A stretch of DNA of 5,015 nt from Actinomycetota bacterium. GTDB taxonomy: Bacteria > Actinomycetota > Thermoleophilia > Gaiellales > Gaiellaceae. The notes beneath the pieces were generated by a model. It saw only the letters and a list, made by a program, of their open reading frames with translations. It was not told where the DNA came from and did no database searches. The position numbers and the translations under genes were made by a program. The first letter of the stretch is position 1, and every line of letters starts with the position of its first letter. Positions 4,856 to 5,015 of the stretch are shown piece by piece. Where the stretch lies: the NCBI GenBank assembly GCA_013817555.1, contig JACDCN010000178.1:1-5015 (forward strand), in the 5' to 3' direction.

Positions 4856-5015
4856 ATGCCTCGCGGCGCATATCTCATGAGTCTCGGCCTCGTTCCCTAC
4901 GGCGAGGCGTTTGCTCTCCAACGCTCGCTCGCCGGCGCGGTCGCGCAAGGCGCGATCCCGGAGACGGTGATCTTCCTCGAGCACCCTCCCGTGGTCACAG
5001 TCGGACGGCGAACGG
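4856..5015 (+). CDS. lipB: Octanoyl-[acyl carrier protein]:protein octanoyltransferase LipB, N-terminal part
   Basis: Only 53 codons lie in the window; the gene runs off the 3' edge. The visible part has the LipB N-terminus: LGLVPYGEAFALQRSL (the LG-x2-x-Y-x2-A-x2-Q pattern) and E42-H-P-P-V-V-T-V-G-R-R52, the EHPPVxTxGRR signature. The catalytic lysine and cysteine would come later. LipB transfers octanoate from acyl carrier protein to the lipoyl-domain lysine of E2 proteins, after which LipA inserts sulfur. The start is taken as ATG 4856, 2 nt after the GFA stop; ATG 4877 (residue 8) is an alternative and would also keep the conserved region. Neither has a clear Shine-Dalgarno, which fits coupling to the GFA gene. 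Its neighbour E2 carries the target lysine K47, so the genomic context supports the call. Confidence 0.92.
   Translation, partial: MPRGAYLMSLGLVPYGEAFALQRSLAGAVAQGAIPETVIFLEHPPVVTVGRRT

Overview
The window is high-GC bacterial DNA with compact genes, GTG starts and few intergenic gaps. This, with the protein style, suggests an actinobacterial-type genome, perhaps a soil Thermoleophilia/Gaiella-like lineage. The lineage guess is an inference and cannot be settled from 5 kb. All five complete genes and both partial end genes read through without an obvious frameshift.

Layout. Bases 3-242 hold the 3' end of a gene for a probable ASCH (PUA-like) domain protein. It converges on a small minus-strand gene for a four-CxxC zinc-ribbon protein (239-520); the two share a palindromic CTAG that supplies both stop codons. 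A short divergent promoter region (521-601) with a perfect 12-bp palindrome follows. The core of the window is an operon for a 2-oxo acid dehydrogenase complex: E1 alpha (602-1645), E1 beta (1656-2630) and the lipoyl-bearing E2 acyltransferase (2817-4286). After a 159-bp gap with two RNA-hairpin-forming inverted repeats come a GFA-family zinc protein (4446-4853) and, 2 bp later, the 5' end of lipB, octanoyltransferase (4856 to the window edge).

How the genes work together. E1 alpha/beta decarboxylates a 2-oxo acid with thiamine diphosphate and transfers the acyl group to the lipoyl arm of E2, which passes it to CoA. LipB supplies the octanoyl group that is turned into that lipoyl arm, so the downstream gene makes the cofactor for the upstream complex. 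No E3 (dihydrolipoamide dehydrogenase) gene lies in the window, although E2 carries an E3-binding domain. Motifs lean towards the branched-chain 2-oxo acid type, but pyruvate cannot be excluded.

The most notable non-coding feature is a 160-bp MITE-like element between E1 beta and E2. It has 15-bp perfect terminal inverted repeats, is flanked by CTAG on both sides and has a hairpin at its exact centre. Removing the element and one CTAG restores a 22-nt, operon-like spacing between the E1 beta stop and the E2 start. This is good internal evidence for a transposition into the operon, at a site that includes the E1 beta stop codon.
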